From NCBI RefSeq assembly GCF_029168945.1, contig NC_083604.1:38435686-38499685 (forward strand): a stretch of 64,000 nt of DNA. Reading direction: 5' to 3'. Shown here in pieces: positions 35,277-46,199 of this stretch. The notes beneath the pieces are model-generated. The model was given only the letters and a program-made list of their open reading frames with translations, searched no databases and was not told where the DNA came from. How positions within the stretch are numbered: position 1 is the stretch's first letter; every line of letters starts with the position of its first letter. A program made the translations under genes and the position numbers. Source of the stretch: Cannabis sativa. Its lineage: Eukaryota > Streptophyta > Magnoliopsida > Rosales > Cannabaceae.

Positions 35277-37340
35277 TGTAATGACCGTTTCAGTAATTTG
35301 GATTAGCAAAGGCAATTAGCACTAATTTCCGTTAATTTTATAATTATTTATGAATTAATTATTTGTGGACCCAAATATTTAGAAATGAGTATTAGAGTTA
35401 TAATTTCTCAATTCTGGAGATTTTATTAAACTCTAGGGGTATTATTTGATTAATTTAAGAAATATGTAATTTTTGCAATTTTTGCTCGACGATAACGGAA
35501 ACTGCGGTGGATGGCTAGTTTGATCACATGGGTAAGTTTAGAACCTTATTTCTTAGTGGGAAATATTTTAGAGAAAATAAAATATCGGGATTGACCGGGG
35601 TTATCGAATTTGACCATTTTACCCCTAGCTTTTGAAAAACCTTAGTTTTTGGTTCAAGGGCAATTTAGTCTTTCGATTAAATGATGTTTTGAGTGGCTGC
35701 CTATTAGAGTGACACCTAGCTTTAGATTTTTCAGCAAGGTTATGAATTAATTTTCATTTCATTTGGAGAAAAATAAGGGTAAAAGGAAAATCAAAAGAAA
35801 AGTCAAAATAGAGAATCTCCTCTCTTTCTCTCTTTCGGCTGAAGCAAACCAGAGGAGATCACCCCTTTTTACCATTGTTTTTATGGACTTCTTCTAAGGA
35901 TTCAAGTGTTCTTGAAGCTAAGGTAACCTTAGTTCTTTTCTAGTTGTGTTTTCTCAAGTTTTCATTGGTTTCAAGTTGTGTTTTTGCTAGGAAGGGGCTG
36001 TTAGTGTTATGTATGCTTAGGGTTTGAATTCTAAGTTTATTTTGAGTTGATTTTGAGTTCTGGATATTAGTTTTGGTGTATGGAGATGGAATTGAGTATG
36101 GTTGAGCTTTGAAGCTCAAGTTTAGGGCTTTAATGGCATCCTTTGATTTAGTGATTTTTTCTGGGAATTTCTGGTTGGATTATGTTGTATATGCATTGTA
36201 CAGGTATACTGGAAAGTTTGATAGAGTTTGGCTTGATTTTGAAGTCATGGGGGACATTTTTCGGGTTCCCAGCACAGAACTGGAATTCCGATTCTGGGGG
36301 ACCTGTAGCAACCGGTCGACCGGTTGGTGTCCTAGAACCGGACTTCCGGTTGGGAACCGGTCTGCCGGTTGGGGCAGTTTTTGGAACCCTAATTTTTTCC
36401 CATTTTTGAGATATTTAGAGTATTGCCATCGATAGGGAACTTTTAGGTTCAAGTTTAAGTCCCTAGAAAGTGATTTACCGAGTCACTCATCTATGTTATA
36501 ATTAATGTGATTAGGGCATCCATCTAGCACGAGACTTTTCGTTCAGGTCGGCCAGCACACTTGAATTCAAAAAGAAGGTAAGAACTGTATTTAATGTATG
36601 ATATGAATATCTGAGTGTATGTATATGTTATGTGTATATGCATGCTTTAATTGTTAATTGCACTACCAACACTTGTACGGTTATGGTATAGAGTGCATTG
36701 GTATAGTGAATATTGTTTGTGAGTACTGTACAGTGATACTAACACAAGTACGAGAAAGTTCTGAGGTGTGTGGTATATCACTTAGTGGTACTCAGGGTAC
36801 GAAACAAACCCTACCAACACTCGTATAGTGAGGTACGTAGTGTATGTGGTATAGTGGTTGTACCTTATTATTGAACATTCTTACTCATCTGCTGAGCCTT
36901 GTAAATAGGTGTATGGGCATCTAGGTACAAGTTAGAATTATATGATATGTTATATGTTTTTCTTACTGAGTCTGTCGACTCACAGTTCTACTTCCATGTG
37001 TAGGTAAAGGAAAGGCGAAAGCTGAACAGGAGTGAACCTGAGCTAGGATGGGATTGTACACGTCAAAGCAGCGCGACCTGGAGTGTTCGGTCTCGGGACA
37101 TCTTGGGATTGTATTTTGTAGTCGATGTGCAACCTGTAATATTTGTATTTTGGAATATTAACTTTAAAAAATTTTGAAAACGGGATCCCGACACTTGTAA
37201 ATATTTTAGTATATTATGTAGTTTATTAATTAATATAAATGTTTTAATTTGACACGTTTTCTAAGAAAATTCTTTGATTAGCAAAGATTGCACTGTAATT
37301 GAAAAAGCACAGTAGCGTACCTTAGCATTAGGGCGTTACA
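35277..37340 (+). repeat. 3' LTR of the Tekay element
   Basis: 2064 bases against 2054 for the 5' copy, with scattered substitutions and small indels (for example an extra AAATCAAAAGA segment near 35790). The divergence suggests an older insertion than the Tat element. It also carries the 18-base palindrome (36309-36326). Confidence 0.9.
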
Positions 37341-37615
37341 TACAGAAAAATGTTTTTAAAAAATCTAAAATCAAGTCCGAAAATTCCAAATCTAAGAGCA
37401 TCTTCCCTTCTCTCAAATTTCACAAGTCTGGTCGATTTGAGCATCTATAGACATTAAAACCCCTCATTTTTTTATTTGCAAAAGATTAAACCCAACCAAA
37501 AAGATCTAAAAATCCCAAAATTTTTCCTTGATGGATCGTTGGAGATCGACAAAATCTGACCAGGACCTGGATCAACCGAGCAAGACTGACACAACTTCAT
37601 CTGGAAAGAAGGCAT

Positions 37616-37946
37616 CTAAACACGAACAGTCTGTACCCACCCTTTCACAATCATAGTCTCTCCCAACTGCTCCAACCTCTCATCGAGTCCGAGTGTAATA
37701 TCCGCAATCCTCAGTTTCAACCTTAAATCCCCAAGGCTTTCAAACTTCGAGTTCTCAGAAATTTTGTCTTGGTCCCCTCTTTGCTGGAGACTGTAGAGCA
37801 AAGCAAATAATACGTAAAGAAGATGGAGTAAAACACCAAAAAAGTGGCGAGAAATAAAGAGATCGAGTTTTGGGAAGAGAAGAGTATAATGAGAGAATTT
37901 GAAGAGTTGAATATGGTTTGAACCAAACAGCAAAAGTACCCGCCAT
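37616..37946 (-). pseudogene. Captured first-exon fragment of organellar asparaginyl-tRNA synthetase
   Basis: From an ATG at 37946 the minus strand reads MAGTFAVWFKPYSTLQILSL and continues rich in Ser, Leu and Arg, like a chloroplast/mitochondrial transit peptide. After a frameshift near 37780 it continues DQDKISENSKFESLG, then LRLKLRIADI and LEQLGETMIVKGWVQTVRV, ending in a stop at 37616. The stretch GET-V-GWV-T-R with the preceding LRIAD is what I recognise from the start of the anticodon-binding OB fold of plant organellar AsnRS. The catalytic domain is missing. It sits inside the TIR-bounded block 27839-40098, with 5' untranslated sequence (CT-rich, 37960-38040) kept, as in Pack-type gene capture. 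Identification is from memory of the family. Confidence 0.55.
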
Positions 37947-38073
37947 TTTCTTTGAGTGATTTTTTAAGAAAGACCTATTGAGATGGTTAGAAATAAGTGA
38001 GAAGAAGAACGTGAGGAAGAAAAAGAAAAAAAAATAGTGTTTTATTTTTTATTTAATTTTTATATATGAAAAA

Positions 38074-39994
38074 TGTTGGGAATTATTTTACCAGGATCTT
38101 AGATCTACTCACAAGTATGTTTATTAACATCCTAAATATGAACTTTCTAAAACGATAAAATAAACACATATAAAGTTAAGAAAACCTTACATTGATGCAG
38201 CGGAATAAATGTCTCCTTCCACTCAGATCTCTAACCCTTGATTCCTTTCTGTAGCAGAGTATAATCAAGATCTGAGCCCGAATGTCCTCCTTCTTCAAGC
38301 TTTGATCCTTCACAGTCTTCCAATCTATGATTGAGTAACTGCTTGCTGTGTGTGGGCACTTACTCTTTCACTAGGGTCACGAAAAAGATGAAGGGAAAAG
38401 AGAGAGAGATATTTCGGCCAAGGTAGAGAGTGAGGAAGGCTTAGTTTTCTGAAGAGAGAAATTTCTGTCAGAAAGTTGATCTGAAAACTTGTGAAAGCAT
38501 GTTTTGTGACTGAGCCATCACTTTCTATTTATAGGCAACTACTAGGTTTAGGTTAGGATTTATTTGGCATTAAAATAATGAAAATAATAATTTGAAAAAT
38601 CAACATTAAGTGGCCGACCACATGGTGTTATTGGGCCTCACTTAATTTTGCAATTTTATCAAATTTTATCTCTATTTTCTCAAAAATGCCAATTTTCCAA
38701 TTCTAACCTTTTAAATGCCAAAACTAATTATTTAATAACTAAAATACATTATTAAATAATATTGTCATTTAATTTAATTATTAATTAGACATATAAAGTC
38801 TATTAATAAATAAATAAACCTAGAAAACTCTTTTCCTTACAATTTCACCCATGCTTAGTGAAAATTCATAAAATCAGACATAGTCTAACTTTAGAATTAT
38901 AATTGACCAATCACGAATCAATTAATGAGTCTTACAAGCAGAATGTTCTCAACTAGAATGGGGACCATGGATCTATATGCTGAGCTTCCAATAAGTGAAC
39001 CAAATTTACCAAGTAAATTCCTACTTATTAATTCTTCGTTGAATCCACTCTTAGAACTTAGAATTGCACTCTCAGACTTATATAGAGCATATTGTATGTT
39101 TCACGATACCAATATACTATCTCATTTAACCATTGTTATAATCTTATTGTGATTTAAAGATCCTCTATATAGATGATTTACATCGAGATGGGATTTCTTT
39201 ACCGTTCTCACCCCTCAATGTATTTTGCCCCTTAAAACACTTAGCTACCTGTAAATGATGTTTAGTGATCTAATAATTAGTCAGTTAAACAAGAGCTCAT
39301 CCATTTACTTCTATTTGCTAAGCTCGAAGGGAATCATCACTTGACTTCTATACACCAGTAGAAGCTATAGATTCCATATTTATGTTCAGCACTCCCACTC
39401 AATCATACTATCATGTTCCCAAAATATACGTATCACCCTGACCCGAAAGTAGGCTTAACTAATAAATCTAAGAACATGAATAGCACTCCTGACTTGAGCC
39501 TAAGCATATCAGGATTTAGATTCTTTTAATCTTAAGATCAACTACTGATATTGACTTGGAAAGATATGTATATCGGTAAGTTTGTAATATCTTAACTTAG
39601 TTGCAATATCGGTCCAGTCCAATGTATACTCCATACATTCGAAACTAGTATACTTTACTAATGTCCTGGAAAGAACATAACACTTACTCCAAGTGTAAGT
39701 ACACATCATCGCTGATTATCACATTAGTGTAAATCCAATAACACTGATGAAACAGGGACCAAAACTTTTGATTCATATGATCACAATCACATTCCACTGT
39801 GTTGACGATACTGTAATTGTGAATAAACATATGATCTGGATTTAACTGATTTTGTGTGTATGAATGTAATAAACATATTAAACATATTAAACCATTAGCA
39901 TGTAAAATTCATGCAAACATCAATCACTTCAAATTTCTTATATTGATAACTAATCAGATTGTAAAGAGTTTTATTTAGGGCATAAAACCCAACA
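38074..39994 (-). mobile_element. Copia solo LTR, TSD AAAAA
   Basis: TGTTGGGAATTATTTTACCAGG to ACCCAACA, 1921 bases, with AAAAA on both sides (38069-38073 and 39995-39999). Same family as the LTR at 11342-15710. Target duplications in an A-rich stretch are less certain than a mixed pentamer, but the family boundaries agree. Confidence 0.85.
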
Positions 39995-40683
39995 AAAAAT
40001 TATCACCTACTACTCACACACAAAAATTATTCCACGTGTCTCCATCATTCCATGAATTACACCCCCCACCATTGGGGTCTTTTTCAAAGGTCCTATAATA
40101 AAAAATTCTTATAAAAATATGTAGATAGATAGATTTGTTTAACATATAATATAATATTAGATGAAAATAAAATATGACATGTTGCGTATAAATATGGGAT
40201 TATTTCGTCGAGGTTATATGAGATACTTAAATACATATTTTTGTAAATTCTTTTATAAATCAAAAATAGATTTATAACTTATGAACCATTAAAATAAATT
40301 TATAACTTATGAATCCAATTTGATGATATGTAATTAAAAGAATAGTTACATTTGGGAGTTATGAAAGCATGTGGAGGAAGTTTCTAGTTGTTAGAAACTA
40401 ATGAAATAAACATTTAATTCACATGAGAACGTTGGAAGTCGAGTTATCTCGTTGAGGAGATTCAAAACTCCAAATTGGAGCTGAAGAAATAGTTTAGGTG
40501 ACATGTCACCTAAACCTACATGTGGGGTTTTTCGACATATTTTTAATGTATCTCGAAGGTTCAAATATTTTTCTCCGGATGACCTAGCACCTGGAGCCTA
40601 ATGGGACAAAACAATGCAAAACGTTTTGAATTTAATGAGGATGTTTTAGCATCAATGAGCAATGTTCTTATCTCCATTTATGG
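39995..40683. other. No gene seen; end of the TIR element and AT-rich flank
   Basis: 40059-40098 is the right terminal inverted repeat. 40033-40040 contains a CCACGTGTC G-box-like motif. The rest is AT-rich without a recognisable frame. Confidence 0.5.
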
Positions 40684-40972
40684 CAAAAGAAGCTATCATA
40701 ACCCATTTAAGTTGGGCAAGCCTCTTTCTAGGGTTCCATACTTTGGAACTTTATGTTCCTAATGATGTCATGTTTGCTTTTGGTACTCCGAAAAAACTAA
40801 TCTTGATCGAACTTATATTTGCCCAATGGATGCAATCTGCTCATGGTAAAACTTCATATGGGTTTGATGTACTTTTATCTTCAACGAATGGTCCAGCGTT
40901 CAACACGGGTCAAAGTATATGGTTGTTAGGTTAGTTAAATGCTATTAATGAAAATAGTAGCTCACTATTCTC
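40684..40972 (+). pseudogene. psaB: Nuclear plastid DNA insertion: psaB fragment
   Basis: The frame reads [19 protein letters not shown], then [16 protein letters not shown], then [20 protein letters not shown] and LNAINENSS. This is photosystem I P700 apoprotein A2, from the C-terminal half of the protein, with about a dozen amino-acid changes from the conserved sequence. The conserved Trp-Leu-Asn has become stop-Leu-Asn at 40932. Homology begins abruptly at AAAGAAGCTATC and ends after CTCACTATTC. A chloroplast gene fragment in nuclear retroelement DNA is a NUPT. It is non-functional and ends about 60 bases before the Tat insertion. Confidence 0.92.
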
Positions 40973-41033
40973 TTAAACTAGCTGGTAACATCCATTGGAA
41001 TGTGAGTTTCAAATAATGTTCTCAAAACACTAT

Positions 41034-41814
41034 TGTTGACCGAGATTTTCGGCAACTATTAGAATATGATTATATTAAAGAGCTGTAAGAAAGTGAGATG
41101 AAGATTTTTACGTGGTTGGGGCGTTAATGAGCCTTAGTCCACGAGTCTTTGTTATTAATGGATGTATTTAATACAGATTCCACACTTGAGAGAATGTTTT
41201 TCTCATAAATACAGAGAATGTTCTTGGTGAGTATTTTCTCTTCTTGCTCTTATGCAACCCAAGATTCTCGACCCCATTAAATGAGCTTTGAGGGGGTATT
41301 TATAGTGTTTTGGTGGGGTAATCCCTAGAATTGTTCTTACACATGTATCTGTAAGTATCCATAAAGTTGGGTATTTCCAATGAATATACCATGGGTGATG
41401 CATGGTCAAATCCCTAGGTGCTGTAGGGTTTTTATGAAGAATGTCCTTTTTGCCTTGTGATTGACGTGACTCTTCGCAGAGTAGCCGTCGCTAGACTTAA
41501 ATGATCATTACTGTAGCGCTGCTGTTTGGGGGTTGTGCCGTCAGACTTTATTGCGTGTTACAGTCCCAACACGCTTCCTCCCATGCGGCATTAAATGCGA
41601 CTTGATTGCTCGGGAGAGACCTGACACATCCCGGAGAGGCTTCACGCTATGCGAGCTTCCTGGAGTACCTTGTACTCCGGGTGCCTCCTCCGAGACCCAT
41701 GCTAATGGCATTTTCCTTGTGGCGCACAAAGACTTATCAAATATTTACAAGTTATCTGATCCACGTGTCCCATTTCGACTGGTCCACGTATTTTGGGCGA
41801 ATTCAGGAGCAACA
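41034..41814 (-). repeat. 3' LTR of the Tat element
   Basis: TGTTGACC to GAGCAACA, 781 bases, same length as 52136-52916. Confidence 0.95.
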
Positions 41815-41832
41815 TTTACCCCCCAAGCCTTG
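41815..41832 (-). other. Polypurine tract of the Tat element
   Basis: On the minus strand GGCTTGGGGGGTAAA directly precedes the LTR. Confidence 0.8.
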
Positions 41833-41859
41833 TTTACTTAGTAAAAATAAAGCAAGGCT

Positions 41860-42062
41860 TGCTTAAGTGCCTCCGGTCGACTCCTCGTTTCCCTGGCTCA
41901 AGCCTCGAGCGCGTGGGGGCACATTTAATGATGACATTTAATGCAGCGATTCGCCTTTTGCAGGAATGTCTCCAGCCGCCTCCTCGGTCTTCTGACATGA
42001 GCTTGGGGCGCGTGAAGGCGTGTCTAATGATGGCATTGAATGCAGCGATTCGCTTTTGCAGA
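41860..42062 (+). repeat. Tandem repeat (about 98 bp, two copies) upstream of the antisense gene
   Basis: Both copies contain GCGCGTG-GGC, TAATGATG-CATT-AATGCAGC and GATTCGC-TTTTGCAG. The copies end near 41964 and 42061. They lie 190-380 bases upstream of the TATA box at 42248. Confidence 0.75.
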
Positions 42063-42247
42063 GGTCGATTCGTTTCACGCCCTTTGATTGATGCGGCACA
42101 TTAATGGTGTCAGACGGATACTCAAACGTTTTCACCGCCTTTATGGCAGATTGATCTGATCCGTTGATTTTCGGGAATTCAAATCGTGCATCTCCCCCCA
42201 CCGTGCGATTGGTAGGTGATGACGCCTGTTCCTCATGCGTTTTTGCC

Positions 42248-42254
42248 TATAAAA
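42248..42254 (+). promoter_or_regulatory. TATA box of the antisense gene
   Basis: TATAAAA in GCCTATAAAAGCCACCACC, followed by a pyrimidine-rich leader. It points away from the 3' LTR, in the sense of the gene at 42913. Confidence 0.65.
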
Positions 42255-42452
42255 GCCACCACCTTTCCTTCATTTCGGTTACTTTCCATTCCTTGCCATT
42301 TCTGCTCGAATTTCCCAGAGAGAAAATTCCTCAAAGTAGCACGAACTGTCTTAACACTTAGACACTTCTTTCAGTTTTCCAGTGTTTGACTTCGCCAGTT
42401 CTTCTCAACTTTCACTCAACCACATTCAGTACCCCCAGTTCAACGATCTACT

Positions 42453-42904
42453 GTAAGTTTCTTGCATCCTTAGATAATAACATGCTTATATTTACTTCGT
42501 TCGTTTTCTGGGTTCGTACTTAGAGACTTTTGGGTGTGTGAGTGTTTAAGTTCTTCGAGTTCTGCTTTATGTTTGCTGCGTTAGTTGTAGAATCGCCATT
42601 ATCATGCCTCTGTTGTAATCATACAGCTTTGTTGAAGAGAGCCATGCGTTCTTCGTTCAACAGTTGCTTAGGGCATAGAATGGTTTTTCTTCGTTTTTTT
42701 TTTTTACTCTGTAAAACCACTTTCTGCGATTTCACTGCACCCGACACTTGTTCAGGGAATCTCTCTAGGGTTTCCCATGTGACACGTGTCCGGAGGGGGC
42801 CTCTTTCCAGCGGTTAGGGGACCCCCACTCCCTTTTTCTTGATTTAGGGTTTGGTATGGGACCTAACTGCTGGAATTTTCTTTTTCCCTTTTTGTTTTTC
42901 TCAG
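42453..42904 (+). other. Predicted 5'-UTR intron of the antisense gene
   Basis: Donor CTG/GTAAGT-type site at 42453 (CTACTGTAAGTTTC) and acceptor TTTTTGTTTTTCTCAG ending at 42904, 8 bases before the start codon. T-rich in between. Confidence 0.55.
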
Positions 42905-42912
42905 AACACAAA

Positions 42913-45900
42913 ATGTCTGCTTCTGGCTCAAAATCTTCGAAGAAGAAGGGAAAAGACATGGCCACGCTGGAGGAGGTTTCCCTGGGACCTGTTGCCCAGG
43001 AGGGGTATAAATCCCGTGCGACTGGGTGGGAAGCGGCTGAGCTTCGATCCACCTTGACTTGTCCTCACCAGCTGGAGAATATTATAGAAGTCGCTGGGAT
43101 CAAACCCTCCACCTCAGGGACCTATCACCGGCCTCCTCGTGACTCGGAGACGCCTAATCATAACTATGACGGCTTCGGGGCTTGGAGTCAGACTCATTTG
43201 ATGGCAGGTGCCATGCTCCCGCTCCAAGATTACTTTGTTAATTTCCTTGTATTTGTCGGCCTTGCGCCATACCAACTCATTCCTCAAGCTTACCGCCTGC
43301 TCTCAGGCTTATTTATTTTTTACACCGCCCGCGGCTGGGGGTCTCCCAGCCCGGCGGAAATTTTGTATTTTTACGAACTTGTATCCGTCCCCAAAGAAGG
43401 GGACAAACTTAAGGATGGTTTTTATGGGTTCCGGATCCACCCTGCTAACGAGGGGGTGGTTCCGTATAATAGGCAGACTCACGTTAAGGAGTACCGCCAC
43501 CGCTTTTTCTTCTCCTCCGGGTTCAGGGCCGTGGACCACACGGAGCTTCTCACGGAGTGGGTGCGGATCCCACCTTACCAGCGGACGCCTCCTACTCAGG
43601 CTTTCCTCCGAAGGGCCCAAGTCTTTGCCTCCTATGACCGCGCCGATCTTGACGTCGGGGGCCTAGTCACCACAAAGAATTGTAGGAAGGCCAAACTTAT
43701 CCTTTCTCACCAATCCGTGGAGGACTCCAACCTCTCACGGGTCATCTGCCCCAATGTGAGGGCGCCGATTGCGGAGAAGGCCTTCCGGGACGAGCTCATT
43801 GCCACGGCAGAGAAGAAGTACCAAGATTATCTCTACCGGAAGGCCCAGGAGAAAGCCTACTCTCAGGCTCAGGCTGCCTCTGGGAGAGGGCTCCGCGTGG
43901 GGAGTCCGGTGGTGCGAAGGAGCCAAGCCATCGCCGGGAAGTCCGAGGCTAAATTTTTTGACAAGATTCTTCAAGAAGAGATTGGGGATCGTCCTGCCAG
44001 GAGGCCCCTTCGTATTGAAGATTCTTCAGAGAAGCAAACTTCCCGGCCACAGCCTTCGGTCCCTGAACCAAACTCGGGGGCTCCCGGTGCTAGCACCTCC
44101 GGTGCCGGCGGTAAGTCTCCCTTGATAATTCGTTATGTTCCTTCCGTTGATGAATACACCAGTCGTAGGCCCGTAGGGTTCGACGAGCGTCTTCGTAGAT
44201 TTAGGATGCCGTCGACCCGGTGGGGGGATCGTTTGAAGGAGTTTTATTTTTCGAACTTAGGAGATTACCTAGGTCGGTCCCGGATGGGCTCCGGCCCTCC
44301 GGAACCTATTCCCTTAGGTCCCTCTGCTTACATAACGTCCAGCCGGTTCCGGCCCTCGGACAGTTATCTCGGAGATAATATTGCCCGGCATTAAAGTTCA
44401 GGATTTTGCTAGGGCCGAATTAGGAAGTTCGGGTAGGAGTAGTTTATTTGCTGTATCTTGTATAAGCGGCTCCTCACGGACTTCTAACACTTGCTTATTT
44501 TTTGAAACAGATATCTCCATGGATGCCATCCTGGAACAACTTGCCGGGGTTCATACTCCCGTGGCTCCTCCGGCCTTCACCTCTTCTCCCCCGGCCCCTT
44601 CCTTGAACGTTTCTTCCAGCGCTCCCCCCGACACTATTGACTTAGTGGATGATGAGGAGGTGCTTCCGGGAGAAGGCCAAGGGAAGGGATGGGACTTCTC
44701 GGAGGAAGCCGCTGAGGGTGCGGGAGAGCCTCGAGCCCTTCCGGAGGAAGCAGAGGAGGGCGAGGAGGAGCCTGAGGTGGCTCTGATTCGTAAGCGCAAG
44801 GGCAAGATGATTGCCCAGGATGAGCCAAAGAGGCCTCGGAGAGCCGACACTCCTGCTCATGGTCTGGACGGCGGGGTTTCCCCGATGGAGGAAAATCCTG
44901 CTCCTCCCAACATCGTTCTTACCCCGATTCCGGGGGACGAGGTGAGGCAGGAGCTTCGCATAGCCAAACACAACTATGCTATGGATGAGTACTCCCGGGG
45001 GTACGCCGAAGTGGAGGCCCTTAGGAGGATTCTGCGAGCTGAGGTTGAGGCGAGCATCAACCACCCGGAATACCAGGATCCGTGGGACCTTAATCTGGAC
45101 CCCCTATCGGACTGGTTCCGTCGCTTCCTGGGGCCTACCTTGGCTCCTTTTGCCGCGGAGATGACCGGCGAGTTCGCTTCTCAGCTCACCCGTTGTGCGC
45201 CTAAGCGGTTTGCCACTTGCGCTTCCCTGAACTCCATCTTCCAGGTCCAGGACCTCAGCCATTCTCTCACGGTGGTAAGTACTTTGCAATTTTTGCGTTT
45301 CCTTTTATTGTTTGTATTTTGTTTTTTCCTTTGAGAAATTTCTCCTTATTATCCTTGCATTATGGTTCAGCTTGCTGCTGAGGCTGGCCGCCTCTCCAAG
45401 AACATCATAAACCATGGCTTCACTCTGTTCGACTTTGGGGACATGAATGATGTCAGGAAGGTCCTTCAGGACCTCACAGCGGAGAGGCAGATTTACTAGG
45501 AGGCTGCCGAGCGCCAGGAGGCGGCTGCCAAGGCCAAGGAAGAGGAGGCCAAACGGAGGGAGGCCCAGGCCGAGGCCATGATCCGGGACGAGGCCCAGCA
45601 GAGGGACAGGATGGAGGCCCAACATCAGGAGGAACTAAGGGCTCAGACCGATGCTGCTGACAAGGCCAGGCGGGATCTCCGGGAGGCCAGGGAGGCTTTG
45701 GATGAAATGGTCGCCAAGGTGAGATCTTTAGAGGAAACTCACCAGTCGGACATTGATTCCAAGGCCGCTCTAGCTGCGGAGTTGAAGGAGCTTAGGGATT
45801 TCAAAGAACAATCCACCAGGAAGGCCAAGAGGGCTGAGCTCCTCTCTCCCGTTTCCTGTGCCCGGTGTCCGAAGCGCTTCGATGATGGTGTCTACATGGC

Positions 45901-46045
45901 TTGGTCCACCAATGATCAGAATATCAAGCTTACTTTTTATCCCAAACCCGAGGAAATGATTGCCAGATTCCGGGAAAAGAAGAAGAAGCTTGATGCCGCG
46001 CTAGAGGCGCGTATTGGACCTCGCCTTCCTCCGCGGGCTGATTGA
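42913..46045 (+). CDS. Antisense ORF of the Tat element, three coding exons, putative gypsy-type transposon (PF04195-like) protein
   Basis: Best model: exons 42913-44110, 44511-45274, 45371-46045. Each intron has GTAAGT and a pyrimidine-rich AG acceptor, and the phases agree: exon 1 leaves one base, which the two first bases of exon 2 complete; exons 1+2 total 1962 bases, so exon 3 starts in phase. The product is 878 codons. Residues about 100-165 (LPLQDYFVNFLVFVGLAPYQ, LSGLFIFYTARGWGSPSPAE) resemble the 'putative gypsy type transposon' domain. Exon 2 is acidic and Pro-rich; exon 3 encodes a long Ala/Glu/Arg coiled coil. A TAG at 45497-45499 interrupts exon 3 before that coiled coil. Antisense genes between pol and the 3' LTR are known in Tat elements; their function is unknown. 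An alternative is exon 1 reading through to the stop at 44394. Confidence 0.8.
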
Positions 46046-46199
46046 GCTGTCGTACTATTGACCCAGATTCCACCCATTTCTTTTACAACTCTCTCTTTTT
46101 TTTTGTTTTGTACATATTTGCTGCTGCCTTAGAACAATTTACATATAGGTAGCAGCTTTCATTTGAAGGGGAGACAATTTTAAGGCCTGTCCCCGGGCC

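Larger units (their letters stand above)
28325..37340 (+). mobile_element. Complete Ty3/Gypsy Tekay (chromovirus) retrotransposon, decayed coding region
   Basis: Two LTRs of about 2.05 kb (28325-30378 and 35277-37340), a primer site, a gag-pol region with chromodomain-type C-terminus, and a polypurine tract. Flanks TACAC (28320-28324) and TACAG (37341-37345) agree at four of five bases, consistent with one mutation since insertion. Lineage is set by the RT motif FIDDILVYS, the integrase and the C-terminal WELESDM. Multiple stops make it non-autonomous. Confidence 0.9.
27839..40098 (-). mobile_element. Probable Mutator-like element carrying a gene fragment, with nested retroelements
   Basis: Left terminus TTATAGGACCTCTTAAAAAA and, in reverse from 40098, TTATAGGACCTTTGAAAAAG are clear inverted copies that stay alignable for about 42 bases (to GGGGTGT). 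A 9-base sequence, ACAATTCTT at 27830-27838 and AAAATTCTT at 40102-40110, could be an imperfect target duplication if four extra bases lie at the right end. Inside lie an organellar AsnRS first exon, a complete Tekay element (28325-37340) and a Copia solo LTR (38074-39994). Without them about 1.3 kb of element remains. No transposase frame is present. The Mutator assignment is inferred from TIR length and the 9-bp duplication; hAT is the alternative. Confidence 0.45.

Noticed and set aside
36109..36435. 108-codon frame in the Tekay 3' LTR
   Set aside because: LTR sequence; the same region in the 5' LTR is not open.
40662..40934. Functional psaB gene
   Set aside because: Only about 95 codons, with a stop in place of a conserved Trp and no plastid context.
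44381..44510. Separate start for the second antisense ORF at 44381
   Set aside because: The splice from 44110 to 44511 keeps frame into this ORF and the sequence before 44511 is intron-like with a T-rich acceptor.
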